This document shows positions 9,982-18,143 of a DNA stretch of 64,000 bases, piece after piece. This DNA is from Myxococcales bacterium (lineage in GTDB: Bacteria > Myxococcota_A > Polyangia > Fen-1088). The notes below the pieces were generated by a model that had not been told where the DNA came from, ran no database searches, and saw nothing but the letters and a program-made list of their open reading frames with translations. Every line of letters begins with the position of its first letter. Positions within the stretch are counted from its first letter, which is position 1. A program made the position numbers and the translations under genes. The stretch covers positions 434,001 to 498,000 of the forward strand of contig JAGTJU010000001.1 in assembly GCA_022184915.1 (NCBI GenBank), read 5' to 3'.

Positions 9982-10775
9982 CCACCGAAGGCGATGAAGC
10001 GTCGCAGACCCTGGCGCCAGGTCACGGCCGCGAGGCTTGCCATGCCCGCCACGAAGAGCCACTGGATGCCGAGATCGCGTGTGGCATCGAGCAGCGAGAG
10101 CTTGCCGATCCAGGTCTCTACCGGGAACGCCAACATGTAGCGAAAGGGCAGGGCTCGCGATAGGGGTGTGACCCAGGTCGGGAGCAGTTCGAGGGGAAAG
10201 AGGTAGCCCGAGAGCACGAAGTGTATGGCCAGCCACATGTCGAAGATCGATAAGGCGCTCTCGACGAACATCGCCAGCGAGCCGATCGTCAGCATCGTGA
10301 AGAACAGGATGAGCCAGGCGCCAAGCAGCGAAAAGGCGAACACGGCTGCTCGCCCAAAGCTGCCGAAGAGCAGCGGGTCTCCGCCCACGTAGATGAGTAC
10401 GGCCACGACCGGTGAGACCATCAGCATGCGGATGGGAACGGCTGCGATGTGCTCGGCGCTGTATTGAACGAGCGGCGAGATGGGGCGCAAGAGGCGCGTG
10501 GCGAGAGCCCCCTGGCGGATGTCCATGGTCATCTCCCATACCAGCCAGTTGTTCGTGACGATACGAACCACCAGAACGGCCAGGTAGTAGGTGACGAAGT
10601 CCCTCTGCCCAAAGCGTCCCACCGGGCCGCTGGCGGCGACGGCCGTCCACAGACCCATCATCACGAGGGGCATGTTCGTGGTCAGGATCCACACGAGGAA
10701 CTCGGCCCGGTACGCGACCATCTCCGCCAGCCCCACGCGCAACAGGGCGGGATACGCGCGCAGGCTACGCCACAT
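9978..10775 (-). CDS. ABC-2 type permease (first of pair)
   Basis: A 265-residue membrane protein of the ABC-2 exporter type (COG4587-like), with about six membrane segments. It contains RLLRPISPL, which mirrors MKPADTQ in its partner permease: both fall in the cytoplasmic loop expected to face the ATPase. It overlaps the ATPase gene by 11 bases and the second permease by 4. The tight packing supports a heteromeric permease with one ATPase. Substrate unknown. Confidence 0.87.
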   Translation of the reverse strand: MWRSLRAYPALLRVGLAEMVAYRAEFLVWILTTNMPLVMMGLWTAVAASGPVGRFGQRDFVTYYLAVLVVRIVTNNWLVWEMTMDIRQGALATRLLRPISPLVQYSAEHIAAVPIRMLMVSPVVAVLIYVGGDPLLFGSFGRAAVFAFSLLGAWLILFFTMLTIGSLAMFVESALSIFDMWLAIHFVLSGYLFPLELLPTWVTPLSRALPFRYMLAFPVETWIGKLSLLDATRDLGIQWLFVAGMASLAAVTWRQGLRRFIAFGG

Positions 10776-11778
10776 CAGGGGACCTCGCCCGCCGCGCGGA
10801 ATTGTCGACGTGTGCCTGCTGGAACAGCTCCCGCATCACGTCCTCGAGAGGGGGATCCTCGATTGAAAGATCGGCCACGGGCAAGTGGGCGAAGGCGTAC
10901 TTGACGGACTCGTTCACGCGGTCGGCTGAAACCGACACGACCACCCGGCCTTCGTCGCGCGTCAACACCGTGCCCAGGGGCGTCACGGCCTCGAGCGTAA
11001 CGGGCGAGGCCAGGCCTACCGTCAATCGCCGATCGGGTCGGATCCGGCGCACCAGGGTCTTGAGTTCCCCGTCGTAGATGAGGCGCCCCTTGTCGATGAC
11101 CACCACGCGCGGGCACAGGGCCGCCACGTCTTCCATGTAGTGGCTCGTGAGCAGCACGGTGGCCCCGAACTCCTCGTTGTATTTGCGCACGAACTGGCGC
11201 ATGCGGGCCTGCATCGCCACGTCGAGCCCGATGGTGGGCTCGTCGAGAAACAGAACCTTGGGCTTGTGCAGGAGCGCTGCCGCCAGCTCGCACTTCATGC
11301 GCTCACCAAGCGACAACTGTCGGGTGGGTTTCCCGATGAGGTCTTCAATCTCCAAAAGCTCGACCAAGGTCTTGAGCGTCTGCTTCGCTTCGTCTTTGGG
11401 CAGGTCGTAGATTGCCCGGTTCATGGCGTAGGTCTCTGACGGAGGCAGATCCCACAAGAGCTGCTGTTTTTGCCCCATCACCAGCGTGATGGCCTTGAGG
11501 AAGGCGACCTCGCGGGCCTGGGGCTTGTGTCCGAACACGCGGGCCTCACCCGAGGTAGGGTGCAAGAGGCCGGACAGGATCTTGAGCGTGGTGGTCTTGC
11601 CGGCGCCGTTAGGCCCCAAAAAGCCCACCCGCTCGCCAGCCGCGATCGAGAACGAAAGGTCGTGGAGCGCCTCGACCGTGCGGAACTCGCGGTGGAACAC
11701 CGACTTGAGGGCGGCCCATACACCCGGCGGCCGCTTGTGGACGCGGTAGGTCTTGCTGAGGGACGCGAGCTCGATCAC
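10765..11778 (-). CDS. ABC exporter ATP-binding protein
   Basis: A 337-residue ABC ATPase of the COG4586 type. Visible motifs: Walker A GPNGAGKTTT, a Q-loop near VMGQKQQL, the signature QLSLGERMK, Walker B KVLFLDEPTIGLD and the H-loop LLTSHYMED. A C-terminal accessory region of about 90 residues follows the nucleotide-binding domain. It lies between the ROK kinase (6 bases upstream) and the permease pair (11-base overlap). The four genes read as one operon. Confidence 0.93.
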   Translation of the reverse strand: MIELASLSKTYRVHKRPPGVWAALKSVFHREFRTVEALHDLSFSIAAGERVGFLGPNGAGKTTTLKILSGLLHPTSGEARVFGHKPQAREVAFLKAITLVMGQKQQLLWDLPPSETYAMNRAIYDLPKDEAKQTLKTLVELLEIEDLIGKPTRQLSLGERMKCELAAALLHKPKVLFLDEPTIGLDVAMQARMRQFVRKYNEEFGATVLLTSHYMEDVAALCPRVVVIDKGRLIYDGELKTLVRRIRPDRRLTVGLASPVTLEAVTPLGTVLTRDEGRVVVSVSADRVNESVKYAFAHLPVADLSIEDPPLEDVMRELFQQAHVDNSARRARSPDVA

Positions 11779-11784
11779 CGGGCG

Positions 11785-12723
11785 TCACACCTGGCTGCCC
11801 ACGGGCCACAGCCACGCGGCCCCACGCACCCCGCTCGCGTCGCCGTGGGCGGCCTTGACGAGCTTGGTGCTGATAACGTCGGAGAACACGAAGGATGTCC
11901 AAAGGCGGGGCACCGATTCGTACAGTCTCGCGACGTTCGAGACGCCTCCGCCGAGCACGATCACGTCGGGGTTGAGGATGTTGACGATGGCGGCGAGCCC
12001 GCGGGCCAGGCGAGCCTCGAAGCGCGCGAGGGTGGCCTCGGCGCGTGCGTCGCCGTCCAGGGCTGCTTTGGCAATGGCAGCCGCCGACAGTTCTTGGCCC
12101 GTAACGCGCCGATGGTCCGACGCCATGCCCGTGCCCGAGAGGAAAAGCTCGGTGCAGCCACGCAGCCCGCACCAGCAAGGCGGCAGGGTCAGCTCGTCCG
12201 GCTCCGGCCAGGGCAGCGGCATGTGTCCCCATTCGCCGCTGACGCCATCGGGGCCCTCGAGGATGCGCCCGTCGACCACGATGCCTCCGCCCGTTCCGGT
12301 ACCGAGGATCACCCCAAACACCACGCGCGGTCGTTCGCCCACGGGAGGAAAGTGTCCGGGCGCCGCGGCCCCGTCCGCTGCCTCGGAGAGGGCAAAGCAG
12401 TTGGCGTCGTTGGCCACGCGCACGCGGCGATCGAGCGCCGCCGCGAGATCGTGGTCGAGCGCCTTTCCGATGAGGGAAAGGATGTTCGAGTTCTTCACGA
12501 GCCCGGTGGCCGGGGAGATCGTGCCAGGAATCCCGAGGCCTACTGTGCCGCGAGCGCCGGTGGTCGCCTCGACCTCGGCTACGGTTGCGGCGAGCGCACC
12601 GATCAGGCTCTCGTAGGCGTCTTTGGGTGTGGGACGCCGAACACGGCACAGTTCCCGACCTGCATCGTCGATCGCCAACGCTTCAATCTTCGTTCCCCCG
12701 AGATCGATTCCAATCCGCATCAT
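11785..12723 (-). CDS. ROK-family sugar kinase (Mak/fructokinase-like)
   Basis: A 312-residue ATP-dependent sugar kinase of the ROK family. The phosphate-binding motif DLGGTK is at residues 7-12. GTGTGGGIV and the ROK zinc cluster CWCGLRGC follow. The segment GCTELFLSGTG closely matches the E. coli Mak fructokinase type rather than glucokinases of the HK family. It would phosphorylate a hexose at C6 in the cytoplasm. It is the first gene of the ABC-2 exporter operon, an unexpected partner. Two Met codons are available (MMRIG); the first is used here. The exact sugar cannot be told. Confidence 0.9.
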   Translation of the reverse strand: MMRIGIDLGGTKIEALAIDDAGRELCRVRRPTPKDAYESLIGALAATVAEVEATTGARGTVGLGIPGTISPATGLVKNSNILSLIGKALDHDLAAALDRRVRVANDANCFALSEAADGAAAPGHFPPVGERPRVVFGVILGTGTGGGIVVDGRILEGPDGVSGEWGHMPLPWPEPDELTLPPCWCGLRGCTELFLSGTGMASDHRRVTGQELSAAAIAKAALDGDARAEATLARFEARLARGLAAIVNILNPDVIVLGGGVSNVARLYESVPRLWTSFVFSDVISTKLVKAAHGDASGVRGAAWLWPVGSQV

Positions 12724-12761
12724 TCGTCTCGCATTGCCGGCAAGTGGTAGTCTTATGACAG

Positions 12762-13265
12762 ATGCCCGTCTACGTGTCCGAGTACGCGGCCGAGCTCAGA
12801 ACCTTGGGCCATCAGGTGTTCGCCGTTCGCTACCCCTGCCCAGTCCTCGTCGTCAAGGGGGTGAGCGGTAACTTGAAAGATTCGAGTGGCAAGGGGGGCA
12901 CGCTGGTCACGGAGGACATCATGGACCACTTGCGTCAGGCGAGCCTCCTGATTGGCCGGGTGTTTCTTCTGCGCAAGGGGCGCGGGGCCGCTCCCGGGCC
13001 GGTGACGATTGGGCGTACTGCGGGCAACGACGTGCCGATTCCCGAGTATTCGATCTCGCAGCGACACTGCATGGTGCGGCTCGAGCTCCAAGGCGCGCTT
13101 CTCTCCGACACCGGCTCGACCAACGGCACGTTCGTGGATGGCACCCGGCTTTTGCCCCAAAAACCCGTGCTCCTCGGTGACGGCACCGAAATCACCCTGG
13201 GCCGCTTCGTGTTCGTGTTTCACACGGCAGCGGGCTTCTCGGCGATGCTCGCCACGCAATCCTGA
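12762..13265 (+). CDS. FHA-domain protein
   Basis: 167 residues with a forkhead-associated domain at about 75-150. Diagnostic motifs are TIGRTAGNDV, the SISQRHC histidine turn and DTGSTNGTFVDG. FHA domains bind phosphothreonine peptides, so this is probably a cytoplasmic adaptor in Ser/Thr kinase signalling, which is abundant in Myxococcota. The N-terminal ~70 residues are not a known domain to me. No kinase gene is adjacent. The ribosome-binding site is weak; the ATG was chosen because it gives the only sensible frame. Confidence 0.85.
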   Translation: MPVYVSEYAAELRTLGHQVFAVRYPCPVLVVKGVSGNLKDSSGKGGTLVTEDIMDHLRQASLLIGRVFLLRKGRGAAPGPVTIGRTAGNDVPIPEYSISQRHCMVRLELQGALLSDTGSTNGTFVDGTRLLPQKPVLLGDGTEITLGRFVFVFHTAAGFSAMLATQS

Positions 13266-13289
13266 CAGGGGTGGCCTGCCGCGCGAGGC

Positions 13290-14633
13290 TCAGCGCCGGA
13301 CGGGCTTCTGGGGAGTCCGGCGGGCGGGCTTTCGGGCTGCGTAGCTCGTTTCGTCGGAGATCGGCGGGCCGACGAGCGGCGTCCACCCCGAGGGCAACGC
13401 GGGCGCGTTCTGGGCGTAGGTGCTGCGTCCCTGCCAGGGGCGAGGGATCCAGGCGTTGTTCCAGGCCTCCTGCCGGGCCGGCTGGCGGGGCGTGGACCCA
13501 AAGGTCATGCCGTTGAGGGCCAAGGGATTCATGTGCATGACCGCCTGTCCCGCGAAAAAATCGAGGCGAAGCCACGACAGCTCCGGAAAAAGCCCGACGT
13601 CGAGGCGATCGGGTTCAGGCAGCATGGTGATCGCGAAGTCCTCGGGGCGGATGAACCGCTCGGGCCGCGAGACATCCTCGTCGGCGCGGTAGCCGGTCAC
13701 GCCGCCGCCCACCCCCGTGTACACCCCAGGCATGGGGAAGCTGCCGCCGCTTTGCAGCCCCTGCCAGCGCAGGAACTGGCTGCGCCCTCCGGTGTACACC
13801 ACCACGTGGTCCTCGCGGGGATCGCTGCCGCCCACACGAACCACTTCGTGGGGTTCGTGGGTGAACTCGTGGAAGAAGAACTGATAGCCCACGGGCCGGA
13901 ACCCTTCGTCGCCGTCGAGGCGCGAGGGCCCACGCAAGATCACGTTGACGTGCTCCCAGTCGCCCTCGTGATGGTTGATCCACTCGTTGTAAGGAAAATA
14001 AAACCAATACTGAATCGCGAGCAGGCCCTTGGCGCGGTTGAACCAAAAGAGGTGGGCGTGCTGGGTGGGTGCATACTCGAACGCAGCGGGTGCGGCATGC
14101 TCGAGAGGGTCGCCGTTCATGATCGCGCGCCAGCGTCGACGCCAGGCTGAGACCCCCTGCTCCATGCGGTCGTCTCCTGGCGCATCGACGGCGTAGTGAA
14201 TGCGGCGGCCGTCTGCGTCCGTGGTCGGCAGGTCTGACCAGTCGTCGTCGGCGAGTCTGCGATGCGGGAGGGCTTCGTATTGCCTGACGGTGCGGCCCTG
14301 CTCGTCCAGCACCCGTGCGGTCAAACCAGCCCCATCGGCCCACGCGTACCGAACGGGCACCGGCCAGATGTCTCGATGCACGAAGGCCATCGCCGGGTTG
14401 AACCGGCGCGCCAGAATGGCGCCTGCCGGAGCCGCCTCTTCGGCAGGGGTGAGCGTCGTGGGATCGGCCAGATCGGCCCAGGACACTGCGGGGGATGCAT
14501 CGGTATGTGCCCTTTCGGCCCCGAACGCCGCGGGGTCCACCCGGGGAAACTCTGCGTGTGCCGGAGGCCCGCCGCCGCCTGCGAAGGCCACGGCCACGAC
14601 GGCTAACGATACCGTGGGCCCGCGTCGAGACAT
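13290..14633 (-). CDS. Secreted HEGDWE-motif protein (Vps62/DUF946-like)
   Basis: 447 residues with an N-terminal signal peptide (about 1-27, ending AHAE). The centre holds IQYWFYFPYNEWINHHEGDW followed by EHVNV. A HEGDWE segment of this kind occurs in the Vps62/DUF946-related group of uncharacterised proteins. Downstream, HVVVYTGGRSQF has the same flavour. The C-terminus is Pro/Arg-rich and probably flexible. It converges with the FHA gene (24-base gap). Function is not known; the conserved acidic and His residues could bind a metal or form a catalytic site, but that is speculation. Confidence 0.75.
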   Translation of the reverse strand: MSRRGPTVSLAVVAVAFAGGGGPPAHAEFPRVDPAAFGAERAHTDASPAVSWADLADPTTLTPAEEAAPAGAILARRFNPAMAFVHRDIWPVPVRYAWADGAGLTARVLDEQGRTVRQYEALPHRRLADDDWSDLPTTDADGRRIHYAVDAPGDDRMEQGVSAWRRRWRAIMNGDPLEHAAPAAFEYAPTQHAHLFWFNRAKGLLAIQYWFYFPYNEWINHHEGDWEHVNVILRGPSRLDGDEGFRPVGYQFFFHEFTHEPHEVVRVGGSDPREDHVVVYTGGRSQFLRWQGLQSGGSFPMPGVYTGVGGGVTGYRADEDVSRPERFIRPEDFAITMLPEPDRLDVGLFPELSWLRLDFFAGQAVMHMNPLALNGMTFGSTPRQPARQEAWNNAWIPRPWQGRSTYAQNAPALPSGWTPLVGPPISDETSYAARKPARRTPQKPVRR

Positions 14634-14726
14634 GATAACTCTCTTCTCGAAGTCATCGCCCGCTCACCGAAGAGGCTTGAGCCTGCAGATCTCAAGGCGG
14701 GGCGGGGCGGATACGATAAGTATGAC

Positions 14727-15341
14727 ATGTTCCCTGCATGCCGTGTCGCCCCTGGCGGTTTCTGCCGGATCGCTCGGCTCTGGGTGTTGTCGGGCCTCGT
14801 CTGCGCGGCCTGCGCCTGCACGAAGGAGCGCCCTCAGCCCGTGCTCGACAATCCCGCGCCTCGGGTGTCGAACTCGTTGCGCGCACCGACGCCCGTCGAG
14901 CCTGGCAGCCCTCCACAGAAGGTGGGGCTGCGTGAACGGCAGTGGGGCACGAAGAAGCCCGACCTCGATCCCACGGTGCTCACCACGGTCCGCAAGGATG
15001 TGCTGGCTGCGGCTGCCAAGAGCCTCAACGAGGATCCCGAGGGGCTCAAGCGCTCGGACCTGCAGGCCGCGCTCGACGCGCAGATGGGGGCCCTGGCCAA
15101 ATGCTTCGATCACAGTGACGTCACCAGCGTGGGGATCTATTTCGAGGCCGATCCGAGCGGCCAGGCGCGCGGCGTTCGTGTGCGGGGTGCGCCTGCGGAA
15201 ACCGAGACCTGCGCCACGAGCGTCATCGAAAACCTGAGGTTTCCCGCGTTCAAGGGCAACCCGGTTCCCATAGATTTTCCCATCTCCATTCGCCGCCGGG
15301 TCGAGGCCGTCACGGCTCCGGGAGCGAAGGGGCCCGAGTGA
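14727..15341 (+). CDS. Lipoprotein with TonB-C/AgmX-like C-terminal domain
   Basis: 204 residues. The N-terminus has a hydrophobic stretch (WVLSGLVCAACAC) consistent with a lipoprotein signal, though the exact lipidated Cys is ambiguous. The C-terminal half (about 105-190) has the pattern of the TonB C-terminal/AgmX family common in myxobacteria: CFDHSD...SVGIYFEADPSGQ..., paired Cys residues, and the final FPAFKGNPVPIDFPI strand. Likely an envelope protein. It stands alone between oppositely oriented genes. The specific role is unknown. Confidence 0.72.
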   Translation: MFPACRVAPGGFCRIARLWVLSGLVCAACACTKERPQPVLDNPAPRVSNSLRAPTPVEPGSPPQKVGLRERQWGTKKPDLDPTVLTTVRKDVLAAAAKSLNEDPEGLKRSDLQAALDAQMGALAKCFDHSDVTSVGIYFEADPSGQARGVRVRGAPAETETCATSVIENLRFPAFKGNPVPIDFPISIRRRVEAVTAPGAKGPE

Positions 15342-15361
15342 AGGCCGCGGCTAGAACTCGG

Positions 15362-15556
15362 CTAGAACCGCATACCGCGTTTGGCGCGGAACACGAACCA
15401 CTTGTACGTCAGATACGAAGCGCCGCCGGCGGCGGCCATACCCAAGATTGGCGCGCCGGCCACGGTGAAGAGCACCGCGGATCCCGCCCAGGCTCCGAGC
15501 GCCCAGTAGCCTTTTTTCTTGGCGACTTCTTTGTCCCTCACTATCAAGCTGCCCAT
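15362..15556 (-). CDS. Small two-helix membrane protein
   Basis: A 64-residue protein with two hydrophobic stretches (GYWALGAWAGSAVLFTVAG and PILGMAAAGGASYLT) and basic ends. The start at 15556 is preferred over the upstream Met at 15658 because AGGGA sits about 6 bases before it. No family is recognised. It lies in a small gap between the AgmX-like lipoprotein gene and the DUF6165 gene. Real but modest evidence. Confidence 0.55.
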   Translation of the reverse strand: MGSLIVRDKEVAKKKGYWALGAWAGSAVLFTVAGAPILGMAAAGGASYLTYKWFVFRAKRGMRF

Positions 15557-15679
15557 GGCGTTCCCTAACCAGGTAGTTAGCACGGAGGCGCCCGCCGGGC
15601 CACGGCGCCCCCCGGCGGTGCCGGGCCACAGGCCTGACAGCATGGCGAAATCACGCAAGAAACGTGTCGGCGCTTCGAC

Positions 15680-16066
15680 TCAGTAAGGCTTGTAGGCCTT
15701 CACCTCGTCGATCGCCGAGCCCAAGAGTGTGTTGATGCGCTTTTTGAGAGCTGCACGTCGATCGTTCGTGCGGTACACGGCCCGTGCCAGGCTCACGAAG
15801 CGCTCGCCGAATTCGCAGGCGCGCTCGCAGTCGCGGAGTTGATCCTCGATGTCCCACAAGGTGGCGTTCACCTTGCGAAGCTCGTCCGCGGCGTGCTCGA
15901 GGTCAGGGCTCGGGGGAACGGCTTGGCGGCGCCGCGCCTCGAGGAGCCCCAGCTCGAAGCAGACCCGATCCCGCGTCTCGGGATCCGTGATGCGCTCGGC
16001 CTTGATCTCGAGGATGGTGATCTTGTCGATGAGCTCGCCCGGACTGACGTCGATGGTTACGGTCAA
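15680..16066 (-). CDS. DUF6165 family protein
   Basis: 128 residues beginning with the highly characteristic SPGELIDKITILEIKAERI, matching the family of uncharacterised proteins named DUF6165. The start is taken as TTG at 16066 because a GGAG lies 9 bases upstream and the family motif begins almost immediately; no Met is available there. It is mostly charged helix and cytoplasmic. It follows the TPR/GT9 gene on the same strand by 86 bases. As I recall, this family often sits next to TPR-glycosyltransferase genes, which suggests a shared role in glycan or protein modification. Confidence 0.8.
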   Translation of the reverse strand: MTVTIDVSPGELIDKITILEIKAERITDPETRDRVCFELGLLEARRRQAVPPSPDLEHAADELRKVNATLWDIEDQLRDCERACEFGERFVSLARAVYRTNDRRAALKKRINTLLGSAIDEVKAYKPY

Positions 16067-16152
16067 GGCCCACGTCTCCTCACCCCTTGCATCGGCGCGC
16101 GCCGGCGCGAAGTTGAGCGGCCACCCGGGCGAGCGGTCGAGCCCCCCTTGGC

Positions 16153-17883
16153 TCAGCGCCCGGCTGCTTGGTTCGAAAGCGCGTGCGCGACGCGCGCGAG
16201 GGCGCTTGCCCAATCGCCGGGCGCCGCTTGACGAAAGAGCTGCAGGGACGGGTAAAACGGCGATCGGGTTCCCCGTTCCTGCCAGCGCCAGTCGGGAACG
16301 TGCGCGAGCAGCAGCGATGTGGGGCGTCCCAGCGCGCCCGCCAGGTGAGGCAGGGCCGTATCGGTGGACACGAGGCCATCCACGTTCATCAGAAAGGCAG
16401 CGGTGTCGATGAACGCTTCGGGGCCCTCGTCGAGGCGCGCTCCCCAATCCTCGATGGCGGCGAGGCCTCCTTCCCGCGCCAAGGCGGCGAGCTGCTCGCG
16501 GCCGTGGTTTTTCTGGACGGACAGCCAACGCACCCGGCCCCCGGCCTGGGCGACGAGGGGGGCGAACGCAGCCAGCGGCGCTGAGCGGCGGGCATCGGCC
16601 TGATACTGGGGGTTGCCTTGCCAGGCCACTGCCACGCGGAGCCGGCCGTCGGCGGGTCCGAGCTGCGCGGCCCACTCAGCCACCCGCCGAGGCTCGGCTT
16701 GCAGGTACGTTGCGGGCGCGAAGAGCCGTTCTGGCAGGGGGCCGCACACGTGGGGAAGGCTGAACAGCGGTACAAAAAGCTCAGCGCGGGGCCAGGGCGC
16801 TCCCGGCGCCACCACCTCGTCCACGCCCGGAACGCTGCGCAGCAAGCTGGCCAGCCAGGGGCGCCCGGGTGGGAACCCCCGCGGAGGCACCACGGTGACC
16901 CGGCCCGTGAGAGCCCGTGCGCAGGCGGCGTAACGGATGAACTGGAGTGTATCGCCGAGACCTTGTTCGCAGACGAGCAGGAGGTGGGCGTCCGGGGCGG
17001 GCTGACCGCCCCACAAGCGTGCGCCCCCGGGAGCCTCCAGCGTGCCCTGGGCGACCTGGTGCGCGCGGTCGGCGGCAAAGCCCGCGAAACCTTCCGCCCA
17101 CCGCCCGCGATAGCACCGCAGCTGCGCGAGATTGAACGCCGCCACCGTAGGGCCCGGGGCCTCGCGACAGGCGGCTTCGAGTTCGGCCTCGGCCCGGTCC
17201 GTCTGACCGAGCTCCTTGGCGGCGGTCGCCAAGCTGATGCGGGCGTTCGTCTGGGAAGGCGCGAGCCGCAACGCCTGCTCCGCGTGAGCCTGCGCCTCGG
17301 CGAAGTGCCCGGTTCTTACCAGGGCGCGCGCTGCGAGCTCGTGGAGGTGCGCGGCGTCTTGGCGTTGGCTCGCGGCCCGCACGAAGAGGCGAGAGGCTTC
17401 CGCGAAGGCCCCGGCGGCCGCCAGCGTCGAGAACAGGTTGTGGGCGTGTCCGGGTTCGTCGGGGGCTTCCGTGAATGCGCGCTCGTGGAGGGTGCGCGCC
17501 TCTGCGAGGCACCGACCGCTTTCCTCACCGGCGAGGGCGCGTTGCCGCAGCAGGTTTCCGAGGGCCGCCTGAGCCTGCGTGGTGCGCGGGGCGTCATGAA
17601 GGACGCTGCGCCACAAGCTCTCGGCCTCGACGAGGTTCCCGAGGGCGCGGTGCGAGAGCGCCAGATGGTGGCGTACGGGCACCGACGAGGGGGCCGCGGT
17701 GTACGCGTCCTGCAGGGCCACCACGGCGCCCGGGTGGTCATTGCGGCTTTGTAGGGCGACGCCCAGCACCAGGGCGGGTTCGGCATCTCCCGGTGTCATC
17801 GCGGCGCGTGCGAGCGCCTCGGCCGCAAGGGCATCTCCGCGGGCCAGCGCTGCGAGCGCCCGGCTGTGCCAGTCGTGGTTCAT
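16153..17883 (-). CDS. TPR protein with GT9-like glycosyltransferase domain
   Basis: 576 residues. Residues ~1-270 are TPR repeats (for example HYAEAQAHAEQALRL-like units). Residues ~290-560 resemble the family 9 heptosyltransferase fold: LLLVCEQGLGDTLQFIRY near the N-side and NVDGLVSTDTALPHLAGALG with LLAHVPDWRW near the C-side, the usual nucleotide-sugar-binding region. No signal peptide, so cytoplasmic. TPR-GT9 proteins are usually annotated as TPR proteins of unknown acceptor. It is followed by the DUF6165 gene. Confidence 0.82.
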   Translation of the reverse strand: MNHDWHSRALAALARGDALAAEALARAAMTPGDAEPALVLGVALQSRNDHPGAVVALQDAYTAAPSSVPVRHHLALSHRALGNLVEAESLWRSVLHDAPRTTQAQAALGNLLRQRALAGEESGRCLAEARTLHERAFTEAPDEPGHAHNLFSTLAAAGAFAEASRLFVRAASQRQDAAHLHELAARALVRTGHFAEAQAHAEQALRLAPSQTNARISLATAAKELGQTDRAEAELEAACREAPGPTVAAFNLAQLRCYRGRWAEGFAGFAADRAHQVAQGTLEAPGGARLWGGQPAPDAHLLLVCEQGLGDTLQFIRYAACARALTGRVTVVPPRGFPPGRPWLASLLRSVPGVDEVVAPGAPWPRAELFVPLFSLPHVCGPLPERLFAPATYLQAEPRRVAEWAAQLGPADGRLRVAVAWQGNPQYQADARRSAPLAAFAPLVAQAGGRVRWLSVQKNHGREQLAALAREGGLAAIEDWGARLDEGPEAFIDTAAFLMNVDGLVSTDTALPHLAGALGRPTSLLLAHVPDWRWQERGTRSPFYPSLQLFRQAAPGDWASALARVAHALSNQAAGR

Positions 17884-18016
17884 GGCTTGTCGAAACGCCG
17901 TCCGGGTGCATGGCTCCGGTCGGGCGGTTGCCAGGCGCGTGGCACGCAGAGCTTACCTTGGGTGCGCCCCGCGGCCTAGAATTCGGAAAAGCCCACGGCC
18001 TGAATTACACTCGTCC

Positions 18017-18143
18017 GAGGAGGGGTGTTCATGGCCGAGGCGTGTGCGAGGCAGTCATCGTGAGCCCGACGGGGATGACGAAGATCGCGTGCGAGGCCCT
18101 GCGGGGGCTTCGTGACCAGGGGGCACCCGATGGCCTCGGGTGA
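18017..18143 (+). other. Possible leader with two short overlapping ORFs
   Basis: The 246-base gap between the TPR/GT9 gene and the PEGA gene holds the strongest Shine-Dalgarno of the area, GAGGAGGGG (18017-18025), 5 bases before an ATG. That ATG opens only a 10-codon ORF (18031-18063, MAEACARQSS). Its stop overlaps a GTG (as GTGA) that opens a 27-codon ORF to 18143, which in turn overlaps the PEGA start at 18130. This could be a coupled leader, an unannotated short gene, or the remains of a longer N-terminus. No function is claimed. Confidence 0.3.

Noticed and set aside
15642-15686. 14-codon ORF (MAKSRKKRVGASTQ) on the plus strand in the gap before the DUF6165 gene
   Set aside because: Basic and pleasing, but it has no good ribosome-binding site and no conservation data; its stop overlaps the DUF6165 stop region.
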